Positions 11,870 to 24,479 of a stretch of 64,000 nucleotides of DNA are shown here, piece after piece. Source of the stretch: Synanceia verrucosa. Taxonomy: Eukaryota; Chordata; Actinopteri; Perciformes; Synanceiidae. Under the pieces are notes generated by a model. That model ran no database searches, was not told the origin of the DNA, and saw only the letters and a program-made list of their open reading frames with translations. Numbering within the stretch: the first letter of the stretch is position 1; each line of letters starts with the position of its first letter. The stretch is from positions 17,112,507 through 17,176,506 of the forward strand of contig CM056569.1 of NCBI GenBank assembly GCA_029721515.1, read 5' to 3'. A program made the translations under genes and the position numbers.

Positions 11870-13055
11870 ATGCTGGTAGGAAGGTATAATTGCTGCTCAG
11901 TGCCTGTTGGACATCAGACACAATTAGTGAGCTGAGGGTTGTGTGCTATCCATCTGGATGTGATACAAAGTGACTGGGATGGATGTGGAGATGGACTTCC
12001 TCATGGCTCCAAAAGCAATCTGCGAGCCGGGTTCCTCGCCTCTCCACGCCACGCTGTCAGCACCTGGGAATTGAGCCTGCCACTCTCCGATAAGGGCTCA
12101 GCTGACTCCTTAACCACGTCAGTGCTCATTACCTTATGCTAGATCAATTCAGCTCCCCTCTGAATCCCTCTTCACAGCCCTCCGGCGACTCATTTAGAAA
12201 TGAAAGTGGAAAGGTTCACCTGTGAACTGAGGCTGGAGGGACAGCAGGTGTACCGAATGGATAGCTAGCTGTCCCGTCTTCACTCGCCCTGTATCTCAGA
12301 GCCCTAGTTTAGCTATTTTTATGTGCTTTCTCACAGTATCCTTTCCTTATATTGAGCTCTTTTTCTTTGGTAGATTCAGTGCTAGTGGAGAGCATTTTAA
12401 AATTCCATTTGGCAGGTCTTGTCTTGAAACCTTGACCCTGAATGGAGTGAGCTTTAAAGCTACAGTATGTCCACATCCTGTAGGTCAGCTCTGTATTATA
12501 GCTCCTAGACAAATTGTACTGTAAACTTCTGACTTCTCAAAGAAGATACCAGGCCCAGAGTAGATGCCTCTCTCCAACAACATTTGCTACAGAGCATCAA
12601 TTCTATCTGTAACATGGACACACTGCAGGTCTAGTCTAGTCACCAAAGTTAAACCCAGGTCCTATAGTCTGTCAGGTCTAATCAGGTCAGGAGACAAGCT
12701 GGTTAAAGACAAGATTAAATGCTGTTAATGTGTTAGCTGGGCGTGTAAATAAGCAGTTCTTTGCTCAGTTATAGTTACCCAAAGTGAAATGCATTTTACA
12801 CCTATTCTTTTATTGACGTTCTATTGTCCAAAAAAGAGAAAAAAAGTGATATAATTCATGAAAGTAAAGTCATTCACTTTTTTCCCTCTGTTTACCTAAT
12901 CCACAATTGGCAGTATTAAGGCTCAGAATGTCCTATTAACATGTTTTGATATCACTGCCATCCAGTGATTTTGTCTGGGTGGGCTAACGAATTCATTACA
13001 TTTATCAATACTTCACACAGCAGCAACAACAATGTAATGCTTTGTTATAGAATCA
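10483..13055. other. No gene; poly-T/(TA) and (TG)n tracts
   Basis: Contains T-tract plus TA at 11081-11110 and (TG)n at 11835-11864. Nothing else recognised. Confidence 0.5.
11835..11864. repeat. (TG)n microsatellite
   Basis: About 15 TG units, ending TATGTG. Confidence 0.9.
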
Positions 13056-13105
13056 GAGCAGAATCAGAAATACTTTAATAATCCTAAAGGGAAATTACTA
13101 GCTTA
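13056..13105 (-). repeat. Retroelement 3' tail fragment
   Basis: AGAATCAG…AGAATCAGAAATACTTTA then ATCCTAAAGGGAAATTAC. In fish genomes this is the complement of a LINE-like 3' end (…TAAAGTATTTCTGATTCT repeats). Family-level call only. Confidence 0.5.
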
Positions 13106-13576
13106 TTACTTTGTTACTTACTTATTACTTGAAGAAAACTGATAAGAAAGTAAATTATCCACTTTGTTCCGCTTTGTTGTTAGAACTGCACTGTGATAGG
13201 TCGAAGGTCACTGTACTGTTGCTACCACGCTATGATTGGCCGAAGGTCAGCCTTTAGCCCAAATTGGCAGCATATGAAGGGGGCGTGTCAGGGCGCCTGT
13301 CAATCAAACATCAACAAAAGCTTACGCTTCTGAGTTTGGGCTGAATGAATTTAGCCTAAATGGAGGCGTATATAGGATATATCATATATCCTGGGTTTTT
13401 TCTGTCACTTTTTGGTCCTGTTGCTGCTTTAGGTTCAACTAAAATTTAAAACAATGTTCTAAGGTTTTTAATAATATTTTTTCATTTTTACTGTAAAAGG
13501 TAGGGAGGGTTTAGCCCTGTTAACCCATATATACCAGCCGGCCCTGCTGCCATTCCTTTATTCATTAATGCTCACA

Positions 13577-13737
13577 TATTCAGAATCAGAATCAGGTCTT
13601 ATTGGCCAGGTATGTGAACACATACAAGGATTTTTTTACAGCAAACATCACTCTATAATAGCGGTACACCAGGTAAAGAAATAATAAATTAAGAAAAATA
13701 TTAACAAACTAACAGCAGCTCAAAATAACATAACTAA
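13577..13737 (-). repeat. LINE-like 3' end fragment, host of the MITE at 13738
   Basis: CAGAATCAGAATCAGGTCTT … ATTGGCCAGGTATGTGAACA … is the complement of a common fish LINE tail ending in TGATTCTGATTCTG. Unrelated-looking A/T-rich sequence continues across the MITE to about 14720. Confidence 0.55.
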
Positions 13738-14181
13738 GGCTACGTTCAGAGTGCAGGGCTTAATGCCCAATTCGGATTTTTTTGTGAAATCCGATTTTTT
13801 GTGAGGCCGTTCACATTTCCAGTTAAATGCAACTTGTATGTGATCTCCAGTGTGAACTTAAATGCCTCACAAGTGTCCAGCATGCGCATTCGAGGACGCG
13901 ATGATGTCACATGCAGCGAGCGTGCTCAGTGTTTATATTATATTAACAAACTAACAGCAGCTCAAAATAACATAACTAAGGCTACGTTCAGAGTGCAGGG
14001 CTTAATGCCCAATTCTGATTTTTTTGTGAAATCCGATTTTTTGTGAGGCCGTTCACATTTCCAGTTAAATGCAACTTGTATGTGATCTCCAGTGTGAACT
14101 TAAATGCCTCACAAGTGTCCAGCATGCGCATTGGAGGACGCGATGATGTCACATGCAGCGAGCGTGCTCAGTGTTTACGGA
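13698..14181 (+). repeat. 242 bp tandem duplication, two units
   Basis: Unit 1 is 13698-13939 and unit 2 is 13940-14181, offset exactly 242 bp. Each unit holds about 40 bp of flank and the first 200 bp of the MITE. Only a few differences were seen (TTCGGAT/TTCTGAT; ATTCGAGG/ATTGGAGG), so the duplication followed the MITE insertion. Confidence 0.9.
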
Positions 14182-14633
14182 AGTAAACATGGACGCTAGC
14201 GGTGGAGTGTAAACAGCCCGATAAACAGTTCCGATAAAACCCCTCCAGTTTGGCCTGAATAGAGCTATCCCCTCAAATATGAATTAACTCAGAATCCTTG
14301 TTTTCCCTCCATTGACTACTCTACACATTATCGTCCACCATGGTTGTTGTTTTTCTTCCCGCTGCCGCCTACTTCCACCGCAGAATAATGATGTTTGTAG
14401 CTTGTTGGTGACGTGTAGGTCGGATGAATGTGACCTGGCCGTTCAGACTGAAGTCGCATGTTAAAAGATCGGATATGTATCGGTTTTAGGACCACATATC
14501 CAAGTGGCCTGGGACGAATTTGAAAAAAAACGGATCTGTGTCGTTCAGACTGTAATTAAAAGATCAGATACAGGTCACATAGGGGCGAAAAAATCGGACT
14601 TGGGTCACTTCAGGCTGCAGTCTGAACGTAGCC
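13738..14633. mobile_element. Harbinger-like MITE with TAA target duplication
   Basis: Ends are GGCTACGTTCAGAGTGCAGG and the complement of GGCTACGTTCAGACTGCAGC, each flanked by TAA (13735-13737 and 14634-14636). A 3 bp TWA duplication and GG-starting inverted repeats fit PIF/Harbinger. Internal runs (AAATCCGATTTTTT, AAAACGGATC, AAAATCGGAC) recur, with no coding region. Its left part is tandemly duplicated (see 13698-14181); without that the element is about 654 bp. Confidence 0.8.
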
Positions 14634-17369
14634 TAAGACTGTTATGTTAACTTTTTGTTATACAGATATTTTTATACACAGGTGGAAATATTTGTTGTGT
14701 GTTTATAACATTGTATATACAGACCCAAAAATCTGAATGAGATCAAACAGTGTGAGACTAATTTTTGAGATGTTGCAAAATAAAAAAAAAATGTAAATTA
14801 GGTTGTGAATAAACTCAGCTGCTCGCATAGTTTGGTCACAGGTTGGTTCTGTAGGGTAAAGTAAGAAGAATATGAGTAAGATCTGTTTGAGCTAGACAAG
14901 TTTTAATTCTTAATTCTGACCGTTACTCATTATGGTCAGGGACAAAGACTATTTGGCAAAAGCATTTCCGTATCCTGTTTTTGAGGCCAAAACACATCAA
15001 GCCTACAGTACATGTGCCTGCAAATGGGGAGTGAAAACCAAGCAGCCAAGGTTTGAAAGAGTTAAAGTAAAAGCTGATCCAGCATCAGATTTCTAAAGTG
15101 CTACCAGCCCAGCCTGCTGCTGTTGAACATGTCTGTCTCTGGGTTCTGCTGGCAGCTGCTAATGCACTTGACTCAAAGTAGTTATTGCTCAGTAAATATG
15201 TTCAAGGCAAAAGTAGTGACTTGTGTTCAGATAAAGCAGAGCTACTTTCATATTAGTCTAAATGCTGAACGCTCCGTCAATTGCTCCCACATTGTTCACC
15301 TAACAGGCTCTTTATTTTGAAATGGCTTTGGAGGAGTCCAGGTGAATATTAAATGGTAAACACAGGAGCTTTTCATCGATGAGTTAATCTGAAAGTTGCA
15401 AACAAAGGGCCCTCCATTTCTCAATCAGCATTCATCCAGCTGCCCGCCCACGTCCATTTCCAGAAGTGCTGAAGATTGAAGTGGGACGCTAAATGCTGCG
15501 AGTGGGGAGCGACTCGCTTCCTAGCTGATAAATTAACGTCAAGGAGCGCATCGCAGCTTCTTTATTCATGGTGCTCAGGTGCACATAAACAAGAGGTCTT
15601 TACAAAAAGAAGACTTTGGCAGCTTTTTTAACCACTTATTTATTACTATTTTCTGTATTTATGTTTTTTACATTATGTCCATTGACTTCACTAGAGTTCC
15701 TTAATCCCTTCCTTCTAGCAGGAGAAGGAGCCTAAAGAAGCAACCTGAAATACAAGATTGTTTTCGATGATTAGCCACATTAGTTATTTTATCCTTACAA
15801 CACCAATTGTGTGTATTTGTCGCTTCTTAGGGGTTGGGATTGTTTCCTCAGAGCCATTAGTCGTATAAAAGGGATTTTATTTTTCCTTAAAGGAGGTATC
15901 ATGCTGTGAAGTTGCCCAGTGAAATATTACATGCTGAGCCACAGACGGAGTGGAATATCCAAGGGAGGAGGCAAGAAAAAGTGGCTTTTTTTGGCTCCAA
16001 TGGATTTGATTTATATGGAAATCGTTCTGTATGAAATTATACTTCTGACTCTCCCTGTTTTGAAGTGAAGTTGTTTTGATGATTGAGGCTTGATCTTGAA
16101 TACAAAGCCACCATGATGAACTGACTTTACAAGACCTCTGTCACAAAACATGGCTAAAATGCTCTTTCCTGGTAAACAATGTTAGATAATATTATAATAT
16201 TATAATATAAAGACCAGCCTTTCATATTTGTCCTTCATGGCACACCGTGCCTGACTTCTAGATTCCTGTTTTCCTTTGCGTGGTCGTTGCTGAGGACTTC
16301 TAAAGTCTGAGATATCCCAACCCAGTGATGAGAAACGAAGCAGCTCTTTATTGATGGAGTCACCAGCTGTGTTTGATGTCACTGAAATGCCACGGCAGTG
16401 CTGCTGGGATGTGTATCTAATGGCACATTAGCTAGCTCTTATTATTAGCTCATTTAAATGCAGCATTGGTGTATTGTCCACAGTAGAAAGATGGCATTTC
16501 AGTGAAGGCTAAAAACTAATACATAGAGACAAGATGTTAACTCCTTAAACCAATCAGGGAAGAGAGGCTGTTTCCAGCAACAGATGGATCATGAGTGAGG
16601 AAACCGTTAATTTGATATAATGTATGACACGACATTGTGTTTTTTTGAAAGTCCCGTTTTAAGGTAAGAAAAGATAAAACTTTGAAATTCTTTTGTTGTA
16701 ATACAAGGCAGGAAACGTAAACGTACATAAAAAATGCAATTAAGTGCAAAAGGAATAATATAAAAACAAAAGAACATTATAACGACATTATTAGCTGCCA
16801 AGTGACAATAACAACAATTTTGGTATATTGTGTGGTCGATGTATATCATGCATGGCCTGTTACCATATGATAACTGCATGTTTTCTGTATGTGATTATTA
16901 ATAGGGTCTTCCCTCATACAGAAAGGTAGAGATCAGGAATGCAGTTAATACTGAGCAGCTGCCTTCTGATCGGGTTCATAAAGGAGTCTGTGCACGTAGT
17001 GATATGGCCATGATAAATAAGCCTAAAACCTTTGATAAATTTGATTTCACTCTTTATTCGAAACTGCAGGTCTACTGAGTGTCTCTTTGGGTCTGACTGG
17101 AACCTCGCTGATGATCGAGGTCATGTTCATGTATAATTGTGTAGCACTATAACGTCCATATTTAATATTTATTAATTTATTTTTAATCATGTGCTTCGTA
17201 AGTCACCCTTACCAGCAGCTTCCTGCAGCAGTCATGGAGACAAACTACAGCAATACGCTTTTTTTTTTTGAAAAACGTAATATGCACATTGCATAAAACA
17301 GACTTAAATATTTTTGAGCTAAGCTAATGCTAGTGCAGCTATGTGTATGCAGAAATGGCTGTATATAAT
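14634..17369. other. No gene or recognised repeat
   Basis: Single-copy-looking intronic DNA. Open frames at 15123-15320 and 16200-16879 lack domains and splice signals in the right places. Confidence 0.5.
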
Positions 17370-17373
17370 TTAA

Positions 17374-17608
17374 CTCACTGAGTGCTAGCTGTTTTATAAA
17401 ACAGAACGTGCCTTGCGCCAGTGTTTCATGACCCACAGAATATTTTGTACTATGACTCTGAAAAAAGTGAATAGCTCAAATGAAAGAAGAGACTCTCTAT
17501 TTCATCATGAAATAAAAGTTTGTTTTTACCTTGTTCCATTCTTGTTTTATCAGAGGTAGAGTAGAGGCCAGCGTCAGATTTTAAATGACGTCGAAATATG
17601 TCAAAGAG
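17374..17608 (-). mobile_element. TTAA-flanked MITE, family D copy 1
   Basis: 235 bp between TTAA at 17370-17373 and 17609-17612. Left end CTCACTGAGTGC and right end CAAAGAG; the interior (ACCTTGTTCCATTCTTGTTT) is the complement of 33115-33520. It is an internally shorter copy of that element. Confidence 0.8.
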
Positions 17609-17784
17609 TTAAATATGATCTGAGCAACTACTGTGAAATGCAAAATAATCGAATAGAATAACGTAAAAATGTGATTGTGATTAACTGTTTAAGTGATTAA
17701 TGGTGAAAAAAATAACCATTTGACAGAAGTAAAAAAAATACTGGAGTTCATGCCTAGATATTGTACAATAAGTCAACCACTGTG

Positions 17785-17868
17785 ACAGGCCTGGCTGTGA
17801 TAGGCTCCAGATTATTCTGACCCCACACAGGAAATGAAGGTATTGATAAGAGATGGATGGACGCTGTG
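17785..17868 (+). mobile_element. SINE 3' fragment
   Basis: TGTGATAGGCTCCAG … AGATGGATGG matches the 3' part of the tRNA-headed SINE at 32508-32858 (GGGATAGGCTCCAGC … ATGGATGG). Diverged and 5'-truncated. Confidence 0.65.
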
Positions 17869-19285
17869 AATTCTTTATATTCTAGAATATTCTCGGGGTA
17901 TTGTGAATGAAGATGAAGCAGCTTGCTGATCCCACCTCGCTGCTGGATGCTTGTGCAAACTGCAACACTTCTGTCCCGCGAGGACAGTAGCCTGGATGCA
18001 GCTTTGACCCTGCATTTGTAGAGTGAATGGACTCATCAAAAGAAGTGTGAATTTCCTCCTCTAGGAACGTATCCCAATCTCCATTCCATCACAGCTTTGT
18101 GAGGATTTAATCAGTGATAAAGTCTCTTTGCGAGCCGTTTGCAGGGACGTGTCCCTGAACTCTCCTGTCCTCAATCACTGATGAGGACTTCTTTTTCTTT
18201 TCGGTGCATCAATGTCATATATGTGACAGAAAGAGGCACAGACTGGAAATGCCTGCACTAGTTTTTACAACTGATGCCAAAATAATGTTCATTACAAATG
18301 TTAGCGATTCATTTTCATCTGGAAATGAAAAGCGCCGTGCTTGTTGGCATGGGAATCAAGCAGAACGCCTTCCAAAAAGCCAGCCTCGCCCATTCTTTAA
18401 TAAGAAAGCTGTGCTTTTTTTTTTTTTGACACATATCCAGCTGTGCCGCCTCAATAACACACATTTTTTGAATTCCTTCTCACAGGGATTTTGTAGCAAT
18501 TAAGCAGACCATTAGTTTTTGTTGTTGTTTGTTGCGTAGGAAATTCTACAATGTGGATTCATGGACTAGATGCGGGTGCTGTGATGCATGTGATTAGCCC
18601 CGATACCATGTCTGTCACAGCGTGAGGTAGCATCAGAGCCAGGAGATCCTGGCAAACATCATCGCACTCCCAAACAGGCTGGAATCAGAGCAGACACAGC
18701 TGTTGACTCATAATAGAAATATGATGCGATGGAGGCGACAAGGAGCTTTTGTTTCTGCTCAGCTCAAGTTCAACTTTTAGTTTTGTCTGAGGGGGCAAAG
18801 TGATTTGAAGTGAGTTAATTGCATTACACTGTTAGAGCTCTCATGAAAAGAAAGTGAAACTGGAGATAGGTCAGAAGGCGTGGAGATAGTAGATAATAGA
18901 TTAATCTAATTAGTGTCATTACGTCCTCAGTTTAAGTATTGAATCCAGAATGAAACAGAAAATGATGTTGACTGCTAGATAGAGCTAGACATGCTAGAAT
19001 ATGTGAACTAGAATTTACAGACTGTCCCACAACCTCATTTAAATTCACATTTGCAGTAATTTAACAAATTACTTTGACTCGTCGATGGACTGATGAGAAT
19101 TTGGTGCTCAAAGGTCCAGCTCACTGTCACCTCCCAAAACACATTCATGGCCATAACTCAGGAATTAATTTGCTAATAATGAAAATTTCACACAAATGTC
19201 ACAGAAAATGACTCTGTGATGACGATTTGGACAGACGTGGAAGTGAAGTGTAAATTGAGTGGTTGGCAGAGACTGTGATGGAGTT
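17869..19285. other. No gene or recognised repeat
   Basis: Single-copy-looking DNA with one T-tract at 18417-18427. The open frame at 18204-18503 has no recognisable domain. Confidence 0.5.
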
Positions 19286-19299
19286 AATTCTACAAAGGG

Positions 19300-20242
19300 T
19301 TTCCCCCAGCTGAGGGCACGGGTCATCTTAAATTGCTTTGGGAGGCTAAGCTGGGGATATCAATCTCAAATGATGAGTGGGGTAATGTGTGGTTGAGCTC
19401 TCTCGGCTGTTTGTCGACCAACAAAGTTAAGGAATTTCAATTTAAAATTATCCACAGGCTGCAGATTACACAAATTTGAGCAACAAATTTAACCCTTCAC
19501 TTTCCAAATACTGTAATAAATGCAAGATCTCAGAGGGATCATACTACCATTGCATCTTTGACTGCCACTTTATTAAAAATTTCTGGAGAGAAGTCTGTAA
19601 AGAAATTTCTGACATATTTGGTAAGGACCTGGACCTAACCCCACTGTCTTGTATCCTTGGTTTGCACCCTGCTTTGAACCTAAATTCTTGTATGCTGAGA
19701 CTGCTTGATGTTCTTCTGTTTGGTGCCAGACGATGTATCCTACTTAAGTGGATCTCTGACAAACCTCCTAAACTTTCACAGTGGTTGCAGAGTATAAGGA
19801 AACTTATTCCCCTGGAAGCAATGGCCTACTGGCTTAAGGACAAACCTCTGTTATTCTATAAAACTTGGAATCCATTTCTCGATTATATCGGTGTGGAGAA
19901 TGCACAGACTCTACAGAAGGGCCTCTATGGACTTATCTGGTCTGACAGTCCTAGAGGGAGCCACATTTGAGCTGTGAAATCAACCAAACACTATAGTAAC
20001 ACTGTAATACCTGGATATCAGCTTATGTATATTTAAGTTTGTTTTTTGTTTGTTTGTTTGTTTGTTTTTTTTGGTCTTTCTCCTTCCCCCCCTTTTTTTT
20101 CCCCTCTCACCATGGGGTTTTTGTTGTTGTGGTTGTTTGTATGTTTGTTGACCACGCTCTGTGTAGTATAAGCTTTATGCTTTTGTACAAAGCTTTCACT
20201 GTACAAATTGAAAAAGTAATAAAAATATGTTTAAGAAAAAAA
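19300..20242 (+). mobile_element. 5'-truncated L1 (LINE-1) retrotransposon
   Basis: 943 bp ending in a short A-rich tail (AAGAAAAAAAA). Flanked by a perfect 14 bp direct repeat, AATTCTACAAAGGG, at 19286-19299 and 20243-20256, the mark of target-primed reverse transcription. It contains the ORF2 C-terminus and a 3' untranslated region with a (GTTT)n run near 20042. 5' truncation is usual for L1. Confidence 0.93.
19312..19970 (+). pseudogene. L1 ORF2 C-terminal fragment
   Basis: 19333-19460 reads LLWEAKLGISISNDEWGNVW … STNKVKEFQFKIIHRLQ. A frameshift at about 19460-19475 moves the frame, which then stays open to the stop at 19970: KYCNKCKISEGSYYHCIFDC (the CCHC-like C-x2-C…H-x4-C zinc motif of ORF2) and FWREVCKEISD, then LFGARRCILLKWISDKPPKL and FYKTWNPFLDY, all typical of fish L1 ORF2 ends. 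Reverse transcriptase and endonuclease domains are missing by truncation. Confidence 0.9.
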
Positions 20243-20256
20243 AATTCTACAAAGGG

Positions 20257-20744
20257 AGTGTGTATTTAAGAGAAAAAATCGGCAGTGTTGTTGTTTTAGC
20301 AGCACAATTTGATGCACAAACTAAAAACCTTTGGAGGTTGAACTTAATCATGTTGACAGAAAAAGTTGCAGTGGTTGGCTCTAACAGTAGCAGCAGAGAT
20401 TACAGCTGGATATCATGGATTCCCAGCTTTCCCAGGACAATGTCTTTCTTAAATTTGGTGTTTTTTTAACAGCAGGTACATGTTCTCGGAAATGAAAGTG
20501 CTTATGGCTCCAGCAGCTTGGGGCCATGTACTTTGGAAATGGTGTTAGATCAGTTGTTATTGTAGTTGGCATGGTTTTATACGGTAAATTTCTTTCAGTT
20601 TGGGAATTGTTTTTTTAAAAGTGGAAGGCTTGAAGGTGTTTGTTTTGTTTCGGTTTTTTTTTAAATTGGGCACTGATGCAAGCTTGCAGGACACACTTGA
20701 GCAGAGTTACTTCAAAAGATTGTTTTGATAGACTACATCTAGAC
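20257..20744. other. No gene or recognised repeat
   Basis: T-rich intronic sequence following the L1 target duplication. Confidence 0.5.
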
Positions 20745-21541
20745 AGAATCCATTTCCCGATCCATAGGGGCCGATCTAGTCAGTGTAATTCTGTGCTGTG
20801 CGCTGAGTGACATCATGCGCGGGCGACAAACTGGAGCGACCAAAGACTTGTTATATTTTTTTATCTAGGGCTGTCATAATAAGTGGCATTCGTGACCGTA
20901 ACTCTACTTGGATATGAGACAGAACTCCATTCAAAAAATCAAGGAAACTAACAACACAGTCATAACTAATGATCAAACATGCTGATAGAATTAGATTAAC
21001 CATCTTTTCTGAATCTGTCCAAGCCTCTCCTGTAATTCAGCAGACAAATAATCCACCAAAGAGCATCGTTAAAGTATTAATTTGTAATGTGAAATAGAAG
21101 AAAAGGAAAAGAGAAAAAAGAGAAAGAGACGTTCTTTTCATAAACAGTGCTTAACTCGATGTGTCGCTCTGACTTAGCAGCTTATATAAGATAAAATACA
21201 TAAGGAGATAAAATACATACAGTGAAATTTGTCCCAAAAAATGAAATAATGCAAAGCCAGCAATATAAGCAATATAACAATATACAAAAATACTATAAGA
21301 ACACAGTGAGCTGCTAAGTAAGAAATTACAAGAGACATGACAAAAAAATAGGAAAGAAATGTTTAAGTGAAGTCTGATGTTGTCTTGAACAAAAAATGAT
21401 CCCACTCTTTTCCACGCAATGAGACATAGTTTTAGGTTATTCAGCGCTGCTTTTCTGTATTGGTATTGGATCGGAATCGGCCGATACTCAACCTCACATA
21501 TTGTTATCATAAGTGAAAAAAAGTGGATCGGTGCATCCCTA
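20745..21541 (+). mobile_element. hAT-like non-autonomous element, family C copy 1
   Basis: Right end reads GATCGGTGCATCCCTA, the complement of TAGGGATGCACCGATC, a classic hAT terminus. The interior (CTCCATTCAAAAAATCAAGG … CCACCAAAGAGCATCGTTAA) is shared with 47275-48472 and, inverted, 63098-63232. About 230 bp at 21120-21350 are not in copy 2 and include a LINE-tail-like GATAAAATACATACAGTG. Left end decayed. Confidence 0.75.
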
Positions 21542-23211
21542 GTATCATAGATATTCATCTCTGTCAAACCCACTTCTCATCAACCAAATGACTCTTTGAG
21601 GTCTTCGTAACAAAAAATGGACTCTGTCAATGTTAGGTAATACGTTCTATGAAGGTCATGCTGTACTGGTTATAGTACTCTATAACCATGGTTATATGTA
21701 TCATAACAATAATTTTATTTTTATTTTTGCCTAAACCTAACTCCACCATTTTAACAAACTTAGCCATGCTTAACAACGTTAACCTCAAATGAACCTTTAC
21801 TTTCAAGTCTATGCAAAATGACGAGTAGGCATGACACCGTGTTGCATCATAAAGCATTTTACAGTGGCTTATAAGATGAAGTCATAGTACTCCATGATTG
21901 CTGCTCATGACCAATGACCATTAAGACTACTCATGTTAAACACATTGTAAAAATACTTTAATGTATAAAACAATCTGAACAGCCCGTGAGCAGAAATGTA
22001 TGATTATATTAGATTATAATGTATTATAAGTATGTTTATAAAGCATTGTAGATAAGTTAAGGAAGTTAATCAGAGTTTCTCTCAGTATTTGCATCATCAT
22101 GACATGATTGGTCAATGACACGGAGCGGCTCTGATGGCTTTTCTGGTGTACTGATGCATCGCTCTCATCGCTTTTTCGGCCCTACCGATCATTGAAAGCT
22201 GTTGACACCTCACTTTAGCTCAGTGGGAGATTGAAGGGAACAGTAATAAGTACCTCGCTGCATGTGCCAGTACCCATCCACCACCCCTTCACACTCCTAT
22301 CCTCTGCCTTTCCGAACAAGAGTTGTTTAATTTTAGCAGCTTTGACGCACATTTGACATAGATTAATTATAGAGGCATATTCATATCATTTAGCCAGTTG
22401 CATATGAGCGCACACACTCACACACTCACTCAGCACCGAAGGAATCGCTTATTCAGGGCTCCTTTTCTTCTGCAACAAATCGACTTCATCCCCGGCAACC
22501 GGCAGCCTCCTCTCTCATACCTCTTCCAGCATCCTCAGCATAACTGCGTCCTCCTCCGCCCTCGTTCTCCGAGCCCTCTCGGGTCTCAGACGTGATTGCC
22601 TCCTCCTGTAAAGCTCTATCCACTCACACCTTTCCTGGCCCCTTCGCCACGCTGCTTGACTGATCAGGAGAAATTGCACCGGAGACAACTGTCGCTCCTT
22701 CAACAATTTCATGGCCTAGTTTCACTCCCGATAAGAAAAAAACAGTCAAAAAAGGAAGGAAGTAGTAAATGGTTCACAGTCAGATGGTCACTCACTGCAA
22801 CTGGAAAGCTCCATCCTGGAACCTTTTTTCCTTTTATGTTCTTTCCAGTATTTGGGCGTGAGCAGATCTGACGGCACCGACAAAACCTTTTCCACATATA
22901 GTTAAATACAATGTAACTTACTTAGTGAATGTGTTTCTTTTCTGAAGAACAAACCAAACATAAACTTCAAGAAATGCTTCTGGGTTTTATATTAAATATA
23001 ATAAACACAAATCAGCTCATCCCCTTCATATCCCTATTTTCCCATTATCCCATATTCTATAGGTATATAGTTATTGCACAGTAAATCCTGGTTCGTTAAA
23101 AATTGGATGTCATTTTTGTGCTTAAATGCTGACAACAAACAAACCTCAAGTGTAGCACCAGCATCTTATTATCTATTGCATTGTTTCAGAAATTCATCAC
23201 AGTTTAAAGAT
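21542..23211. other. No gene or recognised repeat
   Basis: Single-copy-looking DNA. A C/T-rich patch at about 22440-22700 is open on both strands but has no recognisable protein similarity. Confidence 0.45.
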
Positions 23212-23219
23212 GTTCTTAT

Positions 23220-24471
23220 TAGGGATGCACATTTTGGATTTTTTTTATGACCGTTAACCGACGCCCTTTAACGATTAATAACCGTTAACCGATAAGATTT
23301 AAATGCCCTTCCATGCTGCCATTCCGACATTCCGTCATTCCGACATGCTGCCATTCCGACATACCACCATTTAGACATATCACCATCCCGAAATACCGCT
23401 ATTCCGACACACAAACGTCCCACCATTCTGACAAGGCTTTCCATGTAAGGAAAGGTTGGAATCAGAGAGTCACTGACTCGGTGCTGTCCGGGGCTGAACT
23501 GCAGATTTACAATGACGGCAAATAGTTAGATTACTCATCTAAAATGTAAAAAAAAAAAGCTACAAGCTTTAGATATAATTAACAGTACTGTAGGCTTCAA
23601 TCGTCCGCTATTGCTTTTTAAATTATGTCGAGAGCGAGCGCGCTGGTGATTTCTTTAATTGTGTGTTCTGCTTCATTTCCAAAATAAAGTTTGAGCTTCT
23701 GAAATCTGATTTTTAAACAGTTCTGATGGAGCTCAATGTTTATCTGGATGATGCGGCTTCATTCCGAACAATTTTACTGTAAACCTGGACGACTTGCGAC
23801 GTGTCTGGAGATAAAAAAAATAATATTCAATGCAATGTGTGTTTTGTGCGTAATTGCATACAAGGATACACACCCTCCCCTACTGTACAACACGAAGGAG
23901 ACTGGAATTAGTCAGTGACTTCAGGTGTCATCTGCAGAGCCGTCATTGATATCTGTAATATTAATGTTGCATATGATGCCAGCGTGCATGGAGACACACG
24001 GGCTCAATGGAGAGCTGCACTCCAGCTGGCTGCTGTGACAGGTCACTGACACTGTGTTTCTGCTGACAGTCAGTGATCCCTGAGATTCAGACATGAATCT
24101 AACATGTTTCACACTAGCCCGAGTTACATTAATACGTGTACTAGACATATTATATTTCCTGTTTCAGGAGTTTTTAATAATAGATTGGAGGGATGTCGGA
24201 ATGGCGGTTGCCTCCCCTATTATTTTATTTTTATTTTTTTGATTACTGTGACCCATTCAAAAGTGCCGTGACAAAAAAATTCTCATGGGCTTTATTTATT
24301 TATTTTTAAATGTGTGATGGAAAGCACGTGATGGCATGTGTTGCACCTGTCGACACACCCCCATGAGTTGATTGAATTACGTAGCTTAAAAACAAAATTG
24401 ACCGTTAGTATTAATCGGTTAGAGTTACTGTTATCGGGTAACGGTTAAACGGTTAACCATGTGCATCCCTA
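23220..24471. mobile_element. hAT non-autonomous element with perfect 8 bp target duplication
   Basis: 1252 bp. Left end TAGGGATGCACATTTTGGAT, right end complement of TAGGGATGCACATGG. Subterminal inverted motifs ACCGTTAACCG and its complement occur near both ends. Flanks GTTCTTAT at 23212-23219 and 24472-24479 are identical, an 8 bp duplication diagnostic of hAT. A degenerate CCATTCCGACAT array lies at 23310-23420, with an inverted match at 24190. No transposase. Confidence 0.92.
23310..23425. repeat. Degenerate CCATTCCGACAT short tandem array
   Basis: Six to eight imperfect copies of C-ATTCCGACA-type units inside the hAT element; GATGTCGGAATGGCGG at about 24193 is an inverted copy, so it may be a subterminal repeat. 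Confidence 0.75.
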
Positions 24472-24479
24472 GTTCTTAT

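Noticed and set aside
21151..21573. 140-codon minus-strand frame with membrane-like sequence
   Set aside because: Lies inside hAT family C copy 1 and its AT-rich insert; hydrophobicity is compositional.
22440..22870. C/T-rich region with frames on both strands, possible exon
   Set aside because: No convincing acceptor-donor pair and no match to ADAM exon 2 sequence.
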